A DNA stretch of 64,000 bases. Source: Bacillus crepusculi (lineage in GTDB: Bacteria; Bacillota; Bacilli; Bacillales; Bacillaceae). The translations under genes were made by a program, and so were the position numbers. Shown one piece after another: positions 1-9,140 of the stretch; positions within the stretch are counted from its first letter, which is position 1, and the number at the start of each line of letters is the position of its first letter. The notes under the pieces are model-generated. The model was not told where the DNA came from, did no database searches, and saw only the letters and a program-made list of their open reading frames with translations. Location: NCBI RefSeq assembly GCF_014764715.1, contig NZ_JACXXE010000005.1, positions 186,001 to 250,000 of the forward strand. The letters run 5' to 3'.

Positions 1-1
1 T

Positions 2-661
2 AGCATCCTTGAAAACACATACTTATTTAAAGATCCCGAAGAGCAGCACCAAATTCTTTCAATCGCTCATAGTATCATGAACGGGGATTTAGACGATATT
101 CCCGGCATTCATCAAGACCCGTCAAGAGAAGACCTGTTAAAAAAGGAGCTTGAGACAATTTCTTTACAGCAAGGAATATTTTCAATTGGTTCATTTATGA
201 CCTTTAGGCTGTCAGAGTATGACCGGCGGCTGAAAAACTATGTTGAAGTGTCCATTGAAGAATACAAAATGGAACAAGAATATCAAAACTTTATTCAATC
301 CCTTCGAGACTATGTCATGGCAAGAAAGCCCAAGCTCGAAAAGGTACATGTTGTGCATCAGGACCGCCTGGTGATTTGGGAATTTCGCTACGCTTCTGAG
401 CGTGATCAAAAACAATACATAGACAGACAGTTTGTAAGAGAGCATCCAATGTATATTGATTCACAGCTGATTGCACCACTCGTATCCATTGCACCGCAAA
501 AGATTGCCCTGTTTACAAATGACACAGGGCACTCGATGGTGCAAACCATCCAAAATATTTTTCAGGAACGGGTCGAGGTGTTCCCGCCTCATTCGTTTGA
601 TGAACAAAATGTTCAATTTGTTCATGACCATTTGGAAAAGAAAAGTGAAAAGCTTTCTTGA
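2..661 (+). CDS. ytxC: YtxC-like sporulation protein, 5' end outside the window
   Basis: The frame is open from base 2 and ends with TGA at 659-661, so the start lies before the window; an internal ATG at 77 is not the real start. About 219 residues are visible; B. subtilis YtxC is somewhat longer. It is a soluble, charged protein with no catalytic motif that I recognise. The family is linked to sporulation in Bacillus but its molecular role is unknown. Position directly before thrS matches B. subtilis (ytxB-ytxC-thrS). Its stop codon overlaps the -35 box of the thrS promoter. Confidence 0.8.
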   Translation, partial: SILENTYLFKDPEEQHQILSIAHSIMNGDLDDIPGIHQDPSREDLLKKELETISLQQGIFSIGSFMTFRLSEYDRRLKNYVEVSIEEYKMEQEYQNFIQSLRDYVMARKPKLEKVHVVHQDRLVIWEFRYASERDQKQYIDRQFVREHPMYIDSQLIAPLVSIAPQKIALFTNDTGHSMVQTIQNIFQERVEVFPPHSFDEQNVQFVHDHLEKKSEKLS

Positions 662-686
662 TTTTCACGAAAAAACGTTTTATAAT
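658..686 (+). promoter_or_regulatory. sigma-A promoter of thrS leader
   Basis: TTGATT at 658-663 and a perfect TATAAT at 681-686 are 17 bases apart. The -35 box overlaps the ytxC stop codon. The start of transcription would be near 693, just before the T-box leader. Confidence 0.8.
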
Positions 687-692
687 ACGGTG

Positions 693-971
693 TAACTTCA
701 TACAGAGACCGTATTGATAAGGACATGAACAAATGAACACCCGCTTAAAGAGAGGGAAGCCGTGGCTGAAAGCTTCCTAGCAGAGGACCATTTGCTTTAC
801 CACCTTTGAACATCAGCTGTGAACTTGTTTAGTAATAGCTGACGGGAATTCCCGTTATCGAACCACAAGCCGTATTTGCTTATGAAAAAGCAAGCTGCAA
901 ATACGGGAAAAAGGGTGGAACCACGATTCCGTTTATTCAACCTCGTCCCTTTCCAGGGGGCGGGGTTTTTA
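693..971 (+). promoter_or_regulatory. T-box leader (tRNA-Thr sensing) of thrS
   Basis: The conserved T-box sequence AGGGTGGAACCACG lies at 912-925 and is followed by a hairpin of CCTCGTCCC (941-949) with GGGGCGGGG plus a T run (terminator to about 970). Such leaders read the aminoacylation state of a tRNA: uncharged tRNA pairs with the T-box and prevents termination. Two ACC triplets followed by A (787-789 and 799-801) could be the threonine specifier; I cannot decide between them without folding. It replaces ordinary control of thrS by threonine starvation. Confidence 0.92.
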
Positions 972-998
972 TATTGCCAAAAAAAGGAGTGACCAGAG

Positions 999-2939
999 AT
1001 GTCAGAACACATTCAACTTACATTTCCAGATGGAGCAGTCAAGGAGTTTGACAAAACAGCCACAACAGAAGACATCGCGGCATCAATTAGCCCGGGCCTA
1101 AAGAAAAAAGCGCTTGCCGGTAAATTGAACGGCAAAGAAATAGATCTGCGTACGCCGCTTTTAGAAAGTGGAACAATCGAGATCATCACAGATAAAAGTG
1201 ATGAAGCACTTGATATTATGCGCCACAGTACAGCGCATTTACTTGCGCAGGCGATTAAACGTATTTACGGAAAAGAGCATCACGTCCAGTTTGGTGTAGG
1301 TCCTGTGATCGAAAATGGGTTCTACTACGATGTCGACATTGATGTTGCAATTACACCTGAAGACCTACCAAAGATTGAAAAAGAAATGAAAAAAATCATT
1401 AACAGCAATCTGCCAATTGAGCGCATTGAAGTATCAAGAGAAGAAGCGAAAAAACGCTTTGAAGAGATCGGTGATAAACTGAAGCTTGAACTATTAGAGG
1501 CGATACCAGAAGGCGAAGCTGTTACCATTTATGAGCAAGGTGAATTCTTTGACCTATGCCGCGGAATTCACTTACCGTCTACAGGGAAAATCAAAGAGTT
1601 TAAGCTGCTTAGCCTTGCAGGTGCATACTGGAGAGGTGACAGTAACAATCAAATGCTTCAGCGTATTTACGGGACAGCTTTTTTCAACAAAGAAGATTTA
1701 AATGAACATTTACGTCTGCTTGAAGAAGCAAAAGAACGAGATCACCGTAAACTTGGAAAAGAACTGAAGCTGTTTGCGAACTCTCAAAAGGTAGGTCAAG
1801 GACTTCCGCTTTGGCTGCCAAAAGGGGCAACAATCCGCCGCGTGATCGAGCGTTATATTGTGGATAAAGAAGTGCGTCTTGGCTATGAGCATGTGTATAC
1901 ACCAGTTCTTGCAAGTGTCGAATTGTATAAAACATCGGGCCACTGGGCGCATTATCAAGAGGACATGTTCCCAGTGATGGAGATGGACAACGAAGATCTT
2001 GTTCTTCGCCCTATGAACTGTCCGCACCATATGATGATTTACAAAAACGAGCCACATAGCTATCGCGAATTGCCAATTCGTATTGCAGAGCTTGGTACAA
2101 TGCACCGCTATGAAATGTCAGGTGCCTTATCAGGCCTTCAGCGTGTTCGCGGCATGACATTAAACGATGCACACATCTTTGTTCGTCCAGATCAAATCAA
2201 AGACGAGTTCATCCGTACAGTTCGTTTAATTGAAGAAGTGTATCAAGATTTCGGCTTGAATGACTACACATTCCGCTTATCTTACCGTGATCCAGAGGAT
2301 ACTGAGAAGTATTTCGACGACGATGCGATGTGGAATAAAGCGCAATCGATGCTGAAGGATGCAATGAACGAGCTTGGTCATGACTATTATGAAGCAGAAG
2401 GCGAAGCGGCATTTTATGGACCGAAGCTTGATGTACAAGTGAAGACAGCTCTTGGAAAAGAAGAGACATTATCCACTGTACAGCTTGATTTCTTACTTCC
2501 TGAACGTTTTGATCTCACATACATCGGAGAAGATGGAAAGCACCATCGTCCAGTCGTCATTCATAGAGGCGTTGTTTCTACAATGGAACGCTTTGTTGCC
2601 TTCTTAATTGAAGAGTACAAAGGAGCCCTTCCAACATGGCTGGCACCTGTACAATTCCAGGTGATCCCGGTTTCACCATCTGTTCATCTAGACTATGCGA
2701 AAAAAGTGCAAGAACGCTTGCAGCTTGAAGGCCTTCGTGTAGAGCTTGACAGCCGAGATGAAAAGATTGGATACAAAATTAGAGAAGCGCAAATGCAAAA
2801 GATCCCATACATGCTTGTCGTGGGCGATCAAGAAGCAGAAAATGGTGCTGTCAATGTAAGAAAATATGGTGAACAAGATTCAGAAACAATGGATCTTGAA
2901 GCTTTTGTGAAACACGCAGTAGCAGAAGCGAAAAAATAA
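999..2939 (+). CDS. thrS: Threonyl-tRNA synthetase
   Basis: This class II synthetase charges tRNA-Thr with threonine in the cytoplasm. In order, the 646 residues show an N-terminal TGS domain (about 1-62), the editing domain with [10 protein letters not shown] (76-85), and the catalytic core with the zinc-binding Cys341 in RPMNCPHH and motif 3 near [11 protein letters not shown], followed by the anticodon-binding domain ending in AVAEAKK. Length matches the B. subtilis enzyme. The ATG is preceded by AAAAAGGAG. It is a single-gene transcription unit between a T-box leader and a terminator. Confidence 0.98.
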   Translation: MSEHIQLTFPDGAVKEFDKTATTEDIAASISPGLKKKALAGKLNGKEIDLRTPLLESGTIEIITDKSDEALDIMRHSTAHLLAQAIKRIYGKEHHVQFGVGPVIENGFYYDVDIDVAITPEDLPKIEKEMKKIINSNLPIERIEVSREEAKKRFEEIGDKLKLELLEAIPEGEAVTIYEQGEFFDLCRGIHLPSTGKIKEFKLLSLAGAYWRGDSNNQMLQRIYGTAFFNKEDLNEHLRLLEEAKERDHRKLGKELKLFANSQKVGQGLPLWLPKGATIRRVIERYIVDKEVRLGYEHVYTPVLASVELYKTSGHWAHYQEDMFPVMEMDNEDLVLRPMNCPHHMMIYKNEPHSYRELPIRIAELGTMHRYEMSGALSGLQRVRGMTLNDAHIFVRPDQIKDEFIRTVRLIEEVYQDFGLNDYTFRLSYRDPEDTEKYFDDDAMWNKAQSMLKDAMNELGHDYYEAEGEAAFYGPKLDVQVKTALGKEETLSTVQLDFLLPERFDLTYIGEDGKHHRPVVIHRGVVSTMERFVAFLIEEYKGALPTWLAPVQFQVIPVSPSVHLDYAKKVQERLQLEGLRVELDSRDEKIGYKIREAQMQKIPYMLVVGDQEAENGAVNVRKYGEQDSETMDLEAFVKHAVAEAKK

Positions 2940-2954
2940 TCTTTTCAACGAAAC

Positions 2955-2990
2955 AGTCAGTGATCTTTTTTGATCGCTGGCTTTTTTCTT
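2955..2990 (+). terminator. Terminator of thrS
   Basis: GTCAGTGATC pairs (with G-U pairs) with GATCGCTGGC, followed by CTTTTTTCTTTT. Confidence 0.8.
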
Positions 2991-3104
2991 TTGGGAAAAA
3001 ATTCTCCACTGGTGATCCAGTTCTTTGAATGATACGTTTAGATAGTACGAAAGTATGGGTATGTATGTACTATTGGTTCAAGACAAATTGGGGGAATGAA
3101 AGCG

Positions 3105-4025
3105 ATGATTCAAACAACAAATACTATATCATCACAAGTATTAGAACAAACAGCTGTTCTTCGTGCATTGGAGCACTCACTTGCAATGATTGAATTTGAT
3201 GTCACAGGTGAGGTGCTGTGGGTTAACGATATTTTTGCAAAAGCCATGGGATATTCGAAGCAAGAGATGATCGGTTTAAGACATAGACAGTTCTGCCCTC
3301 CGCATATTGCAGAACACGCAAGCTATCACATGTTTTGGAAGCGTTTGAAAGATGGGCAAGTCTTTCAGGAAAAAGTGCAGCGGATCACGAAGCAAGGTGA
3401 CAGCTTATGGCTTGAAGCGACGTATACACCAGTGCTCAATGACGAGGGAACCGTAGTGGCTGTTGTGAAAGTGGCAACAGATATTACGGAGAGAGAAAAC
3501 ACAATGAAACAGGTAGTAGAAGACCTAAAGGGTATGTCTGCAAAATTAATGGAACGAGCAGAAATTGGCATTCAGCATAGTCAAAGTGTCAATGCCTCCT
3601 TTGACCATATAGCCAATGAAACAGATCAAAATATGAGTTTACTAGAAGGATTAACGGAGCAGGTAGAGTCCATCAGCTCCATTGCCACGACCATTAACAG
3701 CATTGCCTCACAAACGCAGCTGCTCGCATTAAATGCGGCGATAGAAGCTGCACATGCAGGTTCCTATGGAAATGGCTTTAGTGTCGTGGCGGCAGAAATT
3801 CGAAAGCTTGCCACTGATTCAAAGGACGCGATCGTCAAGGTGGATCGATATGTGAAGGCGATTCATGCGGAAGTAGAAAAGGTCAGCAGTGGAACGAGCC
3901 GGGCAAAGACAAGTGTGTTTACAAACCGGGATCTTGTAAAGCAGGCTAGCGAGGAATTTATCAATGTAGGAGAAGCAGCCCGCGGGTTAGACAGGCAAGC
4001 GCAAAGTCTAGCGGCTATTGTTTAG
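3105..4025 (+). CDS. Soluble PAS-domain chemoreceptor-like protein
   Basis: The protein has no membrane segment. A PAS domain (about 20-130: LAMIEFDVTGEVLWVNDIFA, ending in a PAC-like DITEREN) is followed by a very short chemotaxis signalling hairpin whose tip is well conserved (LLALNAAIEAAHAG, GFSVVAAEIRKLA). By family, the tip binds CheA/CheW, and PAS may bind a cofactor such as haem or flavin. The coiled coil on each side of the tip is only about 65-80 residues, much shorter than in transmembrane receptors. I chose ATG 3105 because GGGGG at 3090-3094 is 10 bases before it but only one base before the ATG at 3096. A gene like this is not at this place in B. subtilis. Alternative: a biofilm-dispersion-type BdlA relative. 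Confidence 0.85.
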   Translation: MIQTTNTISSQVLEQTAVLRALEHSLAMIEFDVTGEVLWVNDIFAKAMGYSKQEMIGLRHRQFCPPHIAEHASYHMFWKRLKDGQVFQEKVQRITKQGDSLWLEATYTPVLNDEGTVVAVVKVATDITERENTMKQVVEDLKGMSAKLMERAEIGIQHSQSVNASFDHIANETDQNMSLLEGLTEQVESISSIATTINSIASQTQLLALNAAIEAAHAGSYGNGFSVVAAEIRKLATDSKDAIVKVDRYVKAIHAEVEKVSSGTSRAKTSVFTNRDLVKQASEEFINVGEAARGLDRQAQSLAAIV

Positions 4026-4035
4026 CTGAGGATAC

Positions 4036-4080
4036 AAAAAACACCCAATCTCATTAGGAGAAGGGTGTTTTCTCTTTTGT
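4036..4080. terminator. Bidirectional terminator between chemoreceptor gene and ysaA
   Basis: AAAACACCC (4038-4046) pairs with GGGTGTTTT (4063-4071); A runs and T runs on both sides allow it to serve both convergent genes. Confidence 0.85.
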
Positions 4081-4081
4081 T

Positions 4082-4861
4082 CTACTTTAATATATCAAAC
4101 AATTCATGTAAGTCTTTGATTTCATAATCTGGTGTCACATCTGTTTCGTTTTTCTTGCCATGGCGATTGATCCAAACGGTTTGGATACCAACGCGAGATG
4201 CCCCGAGAATATCTGTTTTTGGATTATCTCCAACCATGATCACATCGTCTTTTGTTACATTTAATAGCTGAAGGCAGTGCTCGAAGATGCCAGGATCAGG
4301 CTTGCCTTTCCCGTAATCTCCTGAAATCACAATTTCATCAAAATAAGGCGCAAGCTCCGGTACACCTGCAAGCTTTTCTTTTTGAAGACTAGGGTCTCCG
4401 TTTGTTAAAAGCAGCAATTCATAGCTGCCTTTCAGGCGGTCTAAAACAGGATACGTTTCTTCGTAGACGTACGGACGTTTTCTGCGTTCTGCTGCAAAGA
4501 AATCAGCCAAATATTGTCCAAATGCCTCATCATCAATTCCTGCTTCTTTTAAGCCGTTTGTCCAAGCGTTTTTGCGATACTCTGGTGCAAGGGCGTTCAG
4601 CTTTTGAAAGCCTTCGCTAATCGGCTCACTAAAATTTGACCACAGTCCTTCGAAAGGATTGATTCCGATCATGACAGTATAATCATATGTTTCATAGGAC
4701 GAGTACAGCTTTCTTGCTTCTTCACGTACAATCTGTTCAAACGTTTCTGGATCAAGTCCATATTTCTTTTCTGCTTCCCGGCATGTTTCCTGAAAAGTTG
4801 TATGAATGCTTTTTTCATCCCAAAGCAAAGTATCATCTAAATCGAAAAATACGGCTTTCAT
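4082..4861 (-). CDS. ysaA: HAD-family hydrolase YsaA (phosphatase)
   Basis: The 259-residue protein begins [16 protein letters not shown], the HAD motif I with nucleophile Asp and acid/base Asp (DxDxT). Motif II is LLLTNGD near 150, the motif III lysine is in [13 protein letters not shown], and motif IV is [15 protein letters not shown] helical cap is inserted between motifs I and II. Family members dephosphorylate small phosphorylated metabolites. I recall the B. subtilis orthologue being proposed as a phosphoserine phosphatase (serB), but the sequence alone does not fix the substrate. Same position (thrS-ysaA-lytS) as in B. subtilis, on the opposite strand to both neighbours. Confidence 0.9.
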   Translation of the reverse strand: MKAVFFDLDDTLLWDEKSIHTTFQETCREAEKKYGLDPETFEQIVREEARKLYSSYETYDYTVMIGINPFEGLWSNFSEPISEGFQKLNALAPEYRKNAWTNGLKEAGIDDEAFGQYLADFFAAERRKRPYVYEETYPVLDRLKGSYELLLLTNGDPSLQKEKLAGVPELAPYFDEIVISGDYGKGKPDPGIFEHCLQLLNVTKDDVIMVGDNPKTDILGASRVGIQTVWINRHGKKNETDVTPDYEIKDLHELFDILK

Positions 4862-4969
4862 GATCTTCTCCCTTGTTATGTATGTAAGTTACCTTCAATT
4901 GCATGTGACAGGCTCATGTTCATTTTACAATAGAAGATGAGGGCAATAAAGAAAAGATTTGAGAGATCT

Positions 4970-4996
4970 TTGATCATTGACCGCACATGATAGAAT
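4970..4996 (+). promoter_or_regulatory. Candidate promoter of lytS-lytT
   Basis: TAGAAT at 4991-4996 carries an extended -10 TG one base upstream (4988-4989). The best -35-like sequence, TTGATC at 4970-4975, is only 15 bases away, so the extended -10 is the main evidence. Confidence 0.45.
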
Positions 4997-5039
4997 AGAA
5001 AGACAGTAGATATGACATACATCAATTGGGGTGGCTGGT

Positions 5040-6797
5040 TTGCTTCATTTAATTATTATGATGATCGAGCGTGTGGGGATCATCGTTATTTTAGGGTTTG
5101 TGCTTGCCCATGTGAAGGGCTTTCGCAATCTATTACTTCACAATCAAGGGTTTCGAAAAAAGGCAATCCTTGTCTTTATTTTTGCTTCCTTTAGTATAAT
5201 CAGCAATTACACAGGAATTGAAATCCAGCAGCAGATGGTCATGAATCATGAGTTTTCTTATCATCTTGGATCGTCAAGCTCTATTGCTAATACGAGAATT
5301 ATGGGGATCGAAATGGCTGGCTTGATAGGGGGGCCGTTTGTTGGCATTGGCGCAGGGCTTTTAGCAGGAATCCATCGCTATTCACTAGGAGGGAGCACGG
5401 CGCTCAGCTGTGCGATTTCTTCGATTTTAGCCGGTGTGATCGCAGGCTATGTCGGTAGCAGGTTTAAGCGGAAGAATCGAATGGTAACACCTCGCCAAGC
5501 AGCATTTTTTGGTGTGGCGATGGAAACTTTACAGATGATCATTATCCTTCTGTTTGCCAAGCCATTTGCGGATGCTTGGGGGCTTGTGAGTATCATTGCG
5601 CTGCCGATGATCTTTGTGAATGGAATCGGAAGCTTTATCTTTTTATCGATTTTACAGTCAGTGATTCGCCAAGAAGAGCAGGCCAAGGCGATGCAGACAC
5701 ATCGTGTGTTTTCTATCGCAGATCAAACGCTGCCTTTTTTCCGTCAAGGGTTAAATGAACAGTCTTGTAAAAGTGTGGCGGAGATCATTCATCAATTAAC
5801 AGAAACAGATGCCGTCTCCTTAACAGATACAGAAAAGATTTTAGCACATGTCGGAGATGGAACAGATCATCATATTCCATCTAAAAGCCTAATCACCGGG
5901 CTGTCGAAGCAAGTGTTGATGAGCGGTAAGATTATGAAGGCGCATTCGAAAGACGACATTAATTGTTCAGTCGCCCATTGTCCTCTAGAAGCGGCGATTG
6001 TGTTGCCGCTCACGTCAAACGGTCAAACGATCGGAACCTTAAAAATGTATTTCAATTCGCCGGTCGGATTAAGCAGGGTGGAAGAGGAGCTTGCAGAAGG
6101 TTTGGCCATGCTGTTTTCCACACAGCTTGAGCTTGGGGAGGCAGAGACCCAAAGCCGATTGCTAAAAGATGCAGAGATCAAAGCGCTTCAAGCACAGGTA
6201 AATCCGCACTTTTTGTTTAACGCCATTAATACCATCTCTGTTTTGTGCAGAACCAATGTGGAGATGGCAAGGAAGCTGCTGCTGCAGCTGAGTATTTATT
6301 TTCGTTCAAATTTGCAAGGCGCCCGCCAGCTGCTCATTCCATTGCATAAAGAGATTCAGCATGTAGAGGCTTATTTGTCACTTGAACAAGCAAGGTTTCC
6401 AAATAAATACCATGTGTCCTTTCAAATTGAAAAAGAGCTGGAGCAGGTGATGATCCCGCCCTTTGTGCTTCAGGTGCTTGTTGAAAATGCAGTAAGACAC
6501 GCTTTTCCTAAACATCAAACGAATTGTGAAGTCGTCGTATCCGCCTTGCTGAAAGATGGGCATGTCTATATGAAAGTGACAGATAATGGACAGGGGATCG
6601 AGGATGACAAGATGGCTCAGCTGTTAAAAGCGCCTGTTGAATCACTAGAAGGGACGGGTACGGCCCTTTATAATTTAGATCAGCGATTAAGAGGGATTTT
6701 TGGCAGACAAGCTGCTTTAACCATTCATAGTGACAAAGGTACTGACATCTCATTTCACATTCCAATGGACTATGTAAAAAAGGATGATTCTCGTTGA
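5040..6797 (+). CDS. lytS: Sensor histidine kinase LytS (PftS)
   Basis: This is the membrane sensor kinase for extracellular pyruvate in B. subtilis (renamed PftS). The N-terminal ~200 residues form the multi-helix 5TMR-LYT sensor, followed by a GAF-like region, the LytS-type kinase box with phospho-accepting His390 in QVNPHFLFNAINT, and an ATPase domain (VENAVRHAFPK, DNGQGI). I chose TTG at 5040, giving MLHLIIMMIERVG, because GGGGTGG (5028-5034) fits it as ribosome binding site; the GTG at 5031 lies inside that site. The stop TGA shares its A with the lytT start, so the two genes are translationally coupled. Confidence 0.93.
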   Translation: MLHLIIMMIERVGIIVILGFVLAHVKGFRNLLLHNQGFRKKAILVFIFASFSIISNYTGIEIQQQMVMNHEFSYHLGSSSSIANTRIMGIEMAGLIGGPFVGIGAGLLAGIHRYSLGGSTALSCAISSILAGVIAGYVGSRFKRKNRMVTPRQAAFFGVAMETLQMIIILLFAKPFADAWGLVSIIALPMIFVNGIGSFIFLSILQSVIRQEEQAKAMQTHRVFSIADQTLPFFRQGLNEQSCKSVAEIIHQLTETDAVSLTDTEKILAHVGDGTDHHIPSKSLITGLSKQVLMSGKIMKAHSKDDINCSVAHCPLEAAIVLPLTSNGQTIGTLKMYFNSPVGLSRVEEELAEGLAMLFSTQLELGEAETQSRLLKDAEIKALQAQVNPHFLFNAINTISVLCRTNVEMARKLLLQLSIYFRSNLQGARQLLIPLHKEIQHVEAYLSLEQARFPNKYHVSFQIEKELEQVMIPPFVLQVLVENAVRHAFPKHQTNCEVVVSALLKDGHVYMKVTDNGQGIEDDKMAQLLKAPVESLEGTGTALYNLDQRLRGIFGRQAALTIHSDKGTDISFHIPMDYVKKDDSR

Positions 6798-7534
6798 TGA
6801 AGGTATTAATCGTAGATGATGAAGTGTTAGCAAGAGACGAATTAAAATACTTATTACGAAGAACGAAAGAGGACGTTCAAATAGAGGAAGCAGAAAATAT
6901 AGAATCTGCTTTTGACCGGATGGTCGATCATAAGCCTGATTTGCTCTTTTTAGACATCGACTTATCTGGTGAGAACGGATTTGATGTGGCCAAACGGCTC
7001 AACCGGATGTCTGATCCGCCAGCGATTGTATTTGCGACAGCCTTTGATCAATATGCGCTGAAGGCGTTTGAGGTGAGTGCGCTTGATTACTTAACAAAGC
7101 CATTTGATGAAGAGCGGCTTTTGCAAACGATCCAAAAGTTTAAAAAGTGGAAATCGAAAGATGCGCAGGAGCACCAGCTGTCAGAAGAGAAACTCCCCCA
7201 CCAGCAAAAAAAATTAGCCATCTCAGTCGATGACTCGATTGTCATCCTGCAAGTCGAAGAGATTATGTATGTAGGGCTCAGTGAGGGGAAAAAGGTCGTG
7301 AAAACAAGGGATCACATGTATGAGGTCACAGAACCGCTAGTGGTCATTGAAAAGAAGCTGCCTGAGGCTTACTTTATGAGGGTCCATCGAAGCTATATCG
7401 TCAACACCTCTCATATGAAAGAAGTACAGCCGTGGTTTAATTCAACGTATAATCTGCATATGACAGACGGGTCTATCATTCCTGTCAGCCGCACATATGC
7501 GAAAGAACTTAAGAAGTCGCTCCTGCTAGAGTAG
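6797..7534 (+). CDS. lytT: Response regulator LytT (PftR)
   Basis: The receiver domain (about 1-120) has the acidic pocket VDDE (residues 7-9), the phospho-acceptor Asp53 in LLFLDIDLSG, and the signal Lys in LTKPFDEE. A LytTR DNA-binding domain (about 140-245, FMRVHRSYIVN, VSRTYAKELK) follows. In B. subtilis it activates pftAB (ysbAB) when pyruvate is sensed by its kinase. ATG 6797 overlaps the lytS stop by one base and is preceded by AAAAGGATG. The target genes lie 137 bases downstream after a terminator. Confidence 0.93.
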   Translation: MKVLIVDDEVLARDELKYLLRRTKEDVQIEEAENIESAFDRMVDHKPDLLFLDIDLSGENGFDVAKRLNRMSDPPAIVFATAFDQYALKAFEVSALDYLTKPFDEERLLQTIQKFKKWKSKDAQEHQLSEEKLPHQQKKLAISVDDSIVILQVEEIMYVGLSEGKKVVKTRDHMYEVTEPLVVIEKKLPEAYFMRVHRSYIVNTSHMKEVQPWFNSTYNLHMTDGSIIPVSRTYAKELKKSLLLE

Positions 7535-7547
7535 GGCGGCTTTTTTG
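7514..7547 (+). terminator. Terminator of lytST
   Basis: AAGTCGCTC (7514-7522), inside the last codons of lytT, pairs with GGGCGGCTT (7534-7542), followed by TTTTTTG. Confidence 0.8.
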
Positions 7548-7603
7548 TTTGTATTTCAACACTCGTTTTTTGCATTTCAGTCATTGAATCCGGCGAGTTT
7601 TGT

Positions 7604-7640
7604 TGTAAACGCTTTATTTGTTTATTTCATGCCGTATACT
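7604..7640 (+). promoter_or_regulatory. cre site and promoter of ysbAB (pftAB)
   Basis: TGTAAACGCTTTAT (7604-7617) fits the CcpA catabolite-response consensus with one deviation near its end. TTTATT (7613-7618) and TATACT (7635-7640), 16 bases apart, form a candidate sigma-A promoter, so the cre overlaps the -35. In B. subtilis the orthologous operon is repressed by preferred carbon sources and activated by LytT. LytTR-type sites may lie in the 7555-7600 stretch, but I could not define them. Confidence 0.7.
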
Positions 7641-7670
7641 GAGGGCAGTCGAAGAAAGAGGTGAAAGGGC

Positions 7671-8114
7671 ATGAGTGCCACTAAAGTATATGGATTTTTA
7701 TCTCAAGCATTTATCTTTGCAACCGTAATGTTCGTTTCTAATCTCATTTCAATGTATTTACCGATTCCGATGCCCGCATCCGTGATTGGTTTGGTTCTAT
7801 TATTTGTTTTATTAACAACAAAAATTGTGAAACTTGAGCAGGTCGAGCAATTAGGTACATCATTGACAGGGCTCATTAGCTTCCTATTTGTTCCCTCTGG
7901 TATCTCGGTCATTCAATCACTTGGTGTCATGCAAGAGGTAGGCGTGCAAGTAGTCGGTGTGATTATCATTGCAACCATTATGTTACTTGCAACGACAGGA
8001 TTGTTCACGCAGCTTCTGATGCAATTATCAGAAAGACCGCAGAAACGAAAAGAGACAGAGGAGACCAAATCAACTCCTTCTCATTCAAATAAACCAGCTT
8101 CAAGTACGCATTAA
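7671..8114 (+). CDS. ysbA: LrgA/YsbA-family membrane protein (pyruvate transporter subunit PftA)
   Basis: The 147-residue protein has four hydrophobic segments (about 10-30, 36-50, 62-84, 92-118) and the LrgA/CidA family features around [20 protein letters not shown]. The C-terminal 25 residues are charged and cytoplasmic. In B. subtilis YsbA/YsbB form a hetero-oligomeric facilitated transporter of pyruvate; the family name, from staphylococci, refers to a holin-like role. The start is ATG 7671 after GAGGTGAAAGG. It is followed 14 bases later by ysbB. Confidence 0.9.
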   Translation: MSATKVYGFLSQAFIFATVMFVSNLISMYLPIPMPASVIGLVLLFVLLTTKIVKLEQVEQLGTSLTGLISFLFVPSGISVIQSLGVMQEVGVQVVGVIIIATIMLLATTGLFTQLLMQLSERPQKRKETEETKSTPSHSNKPASSTH

Positions 8115-8128
8115 AGGAGAGGTATAAG

Positions 8129-8809
8129 ATGGGTCCGTATTTTGGCATTGTCGTCTCATTAGTCGCCTTTGGAATAGGCACATTCTTATTTAAAAAATCA
8201 AAAGGTTTCTTCTTATTTACACCACTTTTTGTTGCCATGGTGCTAGGTATTATATTTTTGAAAGTTGGCGGTTTTTCCTATGAAGATTATCATGAGGGCG
8301 GTCAAATCATTAAGTTTTTCTTAGAGCCAGCTACCATTGCCTTTGCCATTCCGCTTTATAAGCAAAGAGCGCTTCTTAAGAAATATTGGTGGCAAATTCT
8401 ATCCGCTATTTTTGTAGGCTCGCTTTGTTCCATTACGATTGTGTATGTCGTAGCTAAAGGGATTCACCTTGATGCCGCTGTCATGAAAAGCATGCTACCA
8501 CAGGCTGCGACGACAGCGATTGCTCTTCCGATTGCAAAGGATATTGGCGGAATTGCGGATATTACAGCCTTTGCGGTCATATTTAACGCAGTCATTGTCT
8601 ATGCGCTCGGTGCCTTCTTCTTGAAAATGTTTCGAATTAAAAATCCAGTGGCAAAAGGTCTTGCACTTGGTACATCTGGACATGCACTTGGCGTTTCTGT
8701 TGGGATTGAGATGGGAGAAGTAGAAGCGGCCATGGCCAGTATCGCCGTGGTGGTCGTAGGTGTTGTGACTGTCATCGTCATCCCAATCTTTATGCAATTG
8801 ATTCTTTGA
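8129..8809 (+). CDS. ysbB: LrgB/YsbB-family membrane protein (pyruvate transporter subunit PftB)
   Basis: The 226-residue protein has about six to eight hydrophobic segments and the LrgB motifs [20 protein letters not shown] and [19 protein letters not shown]. It is the partner of YsbA in the membrane and is co-transcribed with it (14-base gap, AAAGGAGAGG ribosome binding site). By orthology it imports or exports pyruvate under LytST control. Its length is close to that of the B. subtilis protein. Confidence 0.92.
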   Translation: MGPYFGIVVSLVAFGIGTFLFKKSKGFFLFTPLFVAMVLGIIFLKVGGFSYEDYHEGGQIIKFFLEPATIAFAIPLYKQRALLKKYWWQILSAIFVGSLCSITIVYVVAKGIHLDAAVMKSMLPQAATTAIALPIAKDIGGIADITAFAVIFNAVIVYALGAFFLKMFRIKNPVAKGLALGTSGHALGVSVGIEMGEVEAAMASIAVVVVGVVTVIVIPIFMQLIL

Positions 8810-8889
8810 TGGCATGATTGTTTGAAAAAGTCTTGCCCAAATCGTTTCATCATGCTAAAATGAAAAAGTTGTTTCAAGAGTTCGGTTAC

Positions 8890-8918
8890 TTGACGGACAA
8901 ATGAAAATTGTGTAGAAT
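8890..8918 (+). promoter_or_regulatory. sigma-A promoter of infC operon
   Basis: TTGACG (8890-8895) and TAGAAT (8913-8918) are separated by exactly 17 bases. Confidence 0.85.
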
Positions 8919-8924
8919 AGTTAA

Positions 8925-9126
8925 CGAATTGAATAGATATCACAAGCAGAAGCACCCGCTTCTCACCTGATTGACACACGCTTGTAGTTGACAGGTTGAC
9001 CGTACATTTATTTTTTCATGCAAATGTTCGCAGTGTGGGTGTTTTATATGCCCACACTTTTTGTTTGCCTGTAAAACATACAACGAAATGGTCAAAATGA
9101 ATTGTGAACTCAATTCAAAATCTCAT
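8925..9126 (+). promoter_or_regulatory. infC-rpmI-rplT leader with attenuator (L20 leader type)
   Basis: About 200 bases lie between the promoter and infC. They contain a terminator hairpin AGTGTGGG (9032-9039) / CCCACACT (9051-9058) followed by five Ts, before the coding region. In B. subtilis the equivalent leader binds ribosomal protein L20, which promotes premature termination to balance ribosomal protein synthesis. The position and terminator are visible here; L20 binding is inferred from orthology. Confidence 0.82.
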
Positions 9127-9140
9127 GGAGGTGGCTCACT

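Noticed and set aside
1710-2105. 131-codon ORF antisense to thrS
   Set aside because: Shadow of the conserved thrS frame; no ribosome binding site or recognisable product.
7555-7600. LytTR direct repeats before ysbA
   Set aside because: ACTCGTTTT and GCGAGTTTT are suggestive but do not give a clear pair with the spacing expected for LytTR regulators.
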